A stretch of DNA of 7,919 nucleotides from positions 1-7,919 of the forward strand of contig JAEZBO010000151.1 in NCBI GenBank assembly GCA_023427085.1. Reading direction: 5' to 3'. Positions 7,596-7,919 of the stretch are shown here, piece after piece; the stretch's first letter is position 1, and each line of letters opens with the position of its first letter. A model generated the notes under the pieces. The model had not been told where the DNA came from, made no database searches, and saw only the letters and a list, made by a program, of their open reading frames with translations. The DNA comes from Pseudomonadota bacterium (lineage in GTDB: Bacteria > Pseudomonadota > Gammaproteobacteria > Burkholderiales > Burkholderiaceae_B). A program made the translations under genes and the position numbers.

Positions 7596-7919
7596 TCAGC
7601 CGCGCAGTGACCTGAGCAGCGCCGCGGCGGCGGCCTGGCCGCTGCGCACCGCGCCCTCGAGCACGCCGGGATAACCGGTATCGGTCCAGTCGCCGGCCAG
7701 CATGATGCGCCGCCACGGGCTTTGCACCCGCGGGCGGGCCAGGCCCGGCACGGCCGAGAACGTCGCGCGTTTTTCAGTCACCAGAGCCCAGGCCGAGACC
7801 TCGGGCAGCGCTGGCGCGCGGCGTCGCCGCGACCACTGTTCGCGCAGTTGCTGCTGCACCGCGGCGCTGAGCGTGTCGCGGTCCTGCTCGAGCGCGGCGG
7901 CCGCGGCGCTCGCCACCAC
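7596..7919 (-). CDS. hpnE: HpnE-type squalene-forming FAD-dependent enzyme, C-terminal fragment (runs off the right edge)
   Basis: The last 107 codons of a leftward gene; its start lies beyond the window. Near the end is LAGDWTDTGYPGVLEGAVRS (74-93 of the fragment), the C-terminal FAD-binding block of amine-oxidase/phytoene-desaturase-like flavoproteins, in the form typical of the squalene-associated desaturase HpnE. EKRATFSAVPG (49-59) before it also fits that family. HpnE reduces hydroxysqualene to squalene, after HpnD and HpnC make hydroxysqualene from farnesyl diphosphate, feeding hopanoid synthesis. In many Proteobacteria hpnC, hpnD and hpnE lie together, so hpnD and hpnC would be expected just right of the window. 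Convergent with crcB, 40 nt between stops. A related carotenoid-type desaturase cannot be excluded from the fragment alone. Confidence 0.85.
   Translation of the reverse strand: MVASAAAAALEQDRDTLSAAVQQQLREQWSRRRRAPALPEVSAWALVTEKRATFSAVPGLARPRVQSPWRRIMLAGDWTDTGYPGVLEGAVRSGQAAAAALLRSLRG

Overview
The window is GC-rich chromosomal DNA from a betaproteobacterium, most likely the Alcaligenaceae (Bordetella/Achromobacter group). The evidence is the compact ATGA-overlapping gene joints, strongly G/C-ending codons, the set of neighbouring genes, and a fluoride channel that resembles the well-studied Bordetella pertussis Fluc but differs at many positions. It is therefore probably a relative rather than B. 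pertussis itself. Species assignment is from memory of these families and is not proven here.

Region 1 (1-1202, minus strand) reads leftward. A small Mth938/DUF498-domain protein comes first, then a Bcp/PrxQ-type peroxiredoxin overlapping it by 4 nt. After a 77-nt gap come the first 68 codons of a gene that looks like a PhoH-family ATPase, which runs off the left edge. Region 2 (1203-1388) is a divergent promoter region with a recognisable sigma70-like element for each direction.

Region 3 (1389-5313, plus strand) is a tight three-gene amino-acid operon: an AlaC-like PLP aminotransferase, homoserine dehydrogenase (hom) and threonine synthase (thrC), each joined by a 4-nt ATGA overlap. It carries two of the three steps from aspartate semialdehyde to threonine. 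Homoserine kinase is missing and must be encoded elsewhere. Hom carries a C-terminal ACT domain, consistent with end-product control at the protein level; no threonine-rich leader peptide is visible.

Region 4 (5391-7555, plus strand) holds a NodI/NodJ-like ABC-2 exporter pair (ATPase plus permease, 1-nt overlap), followed 30 nt later by a CrcB/FluC fluoride channel. The ATPase gene has no visible Shine-Dalgarno sequence, but a TAGAAT element lies just before its ATG, so it may be transcribed leaderless. There are no nodulation genes nearby, so a Nod-factor role is not implied. Region 5 (7596-7919, minus strand, convergent with fluC) is the C-terminal part of an HpnE-type squalene-forming flavoprotein of the hopanoid pathway.

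No RNA genes, mobile elements, CRISPR arrays or gene-free stretches over 300 bases were seen. The window looks like ordinary conserved chromosome. I found no convincing undescribed system; the findings are modest points about starts, regulation and enzyme subtype.
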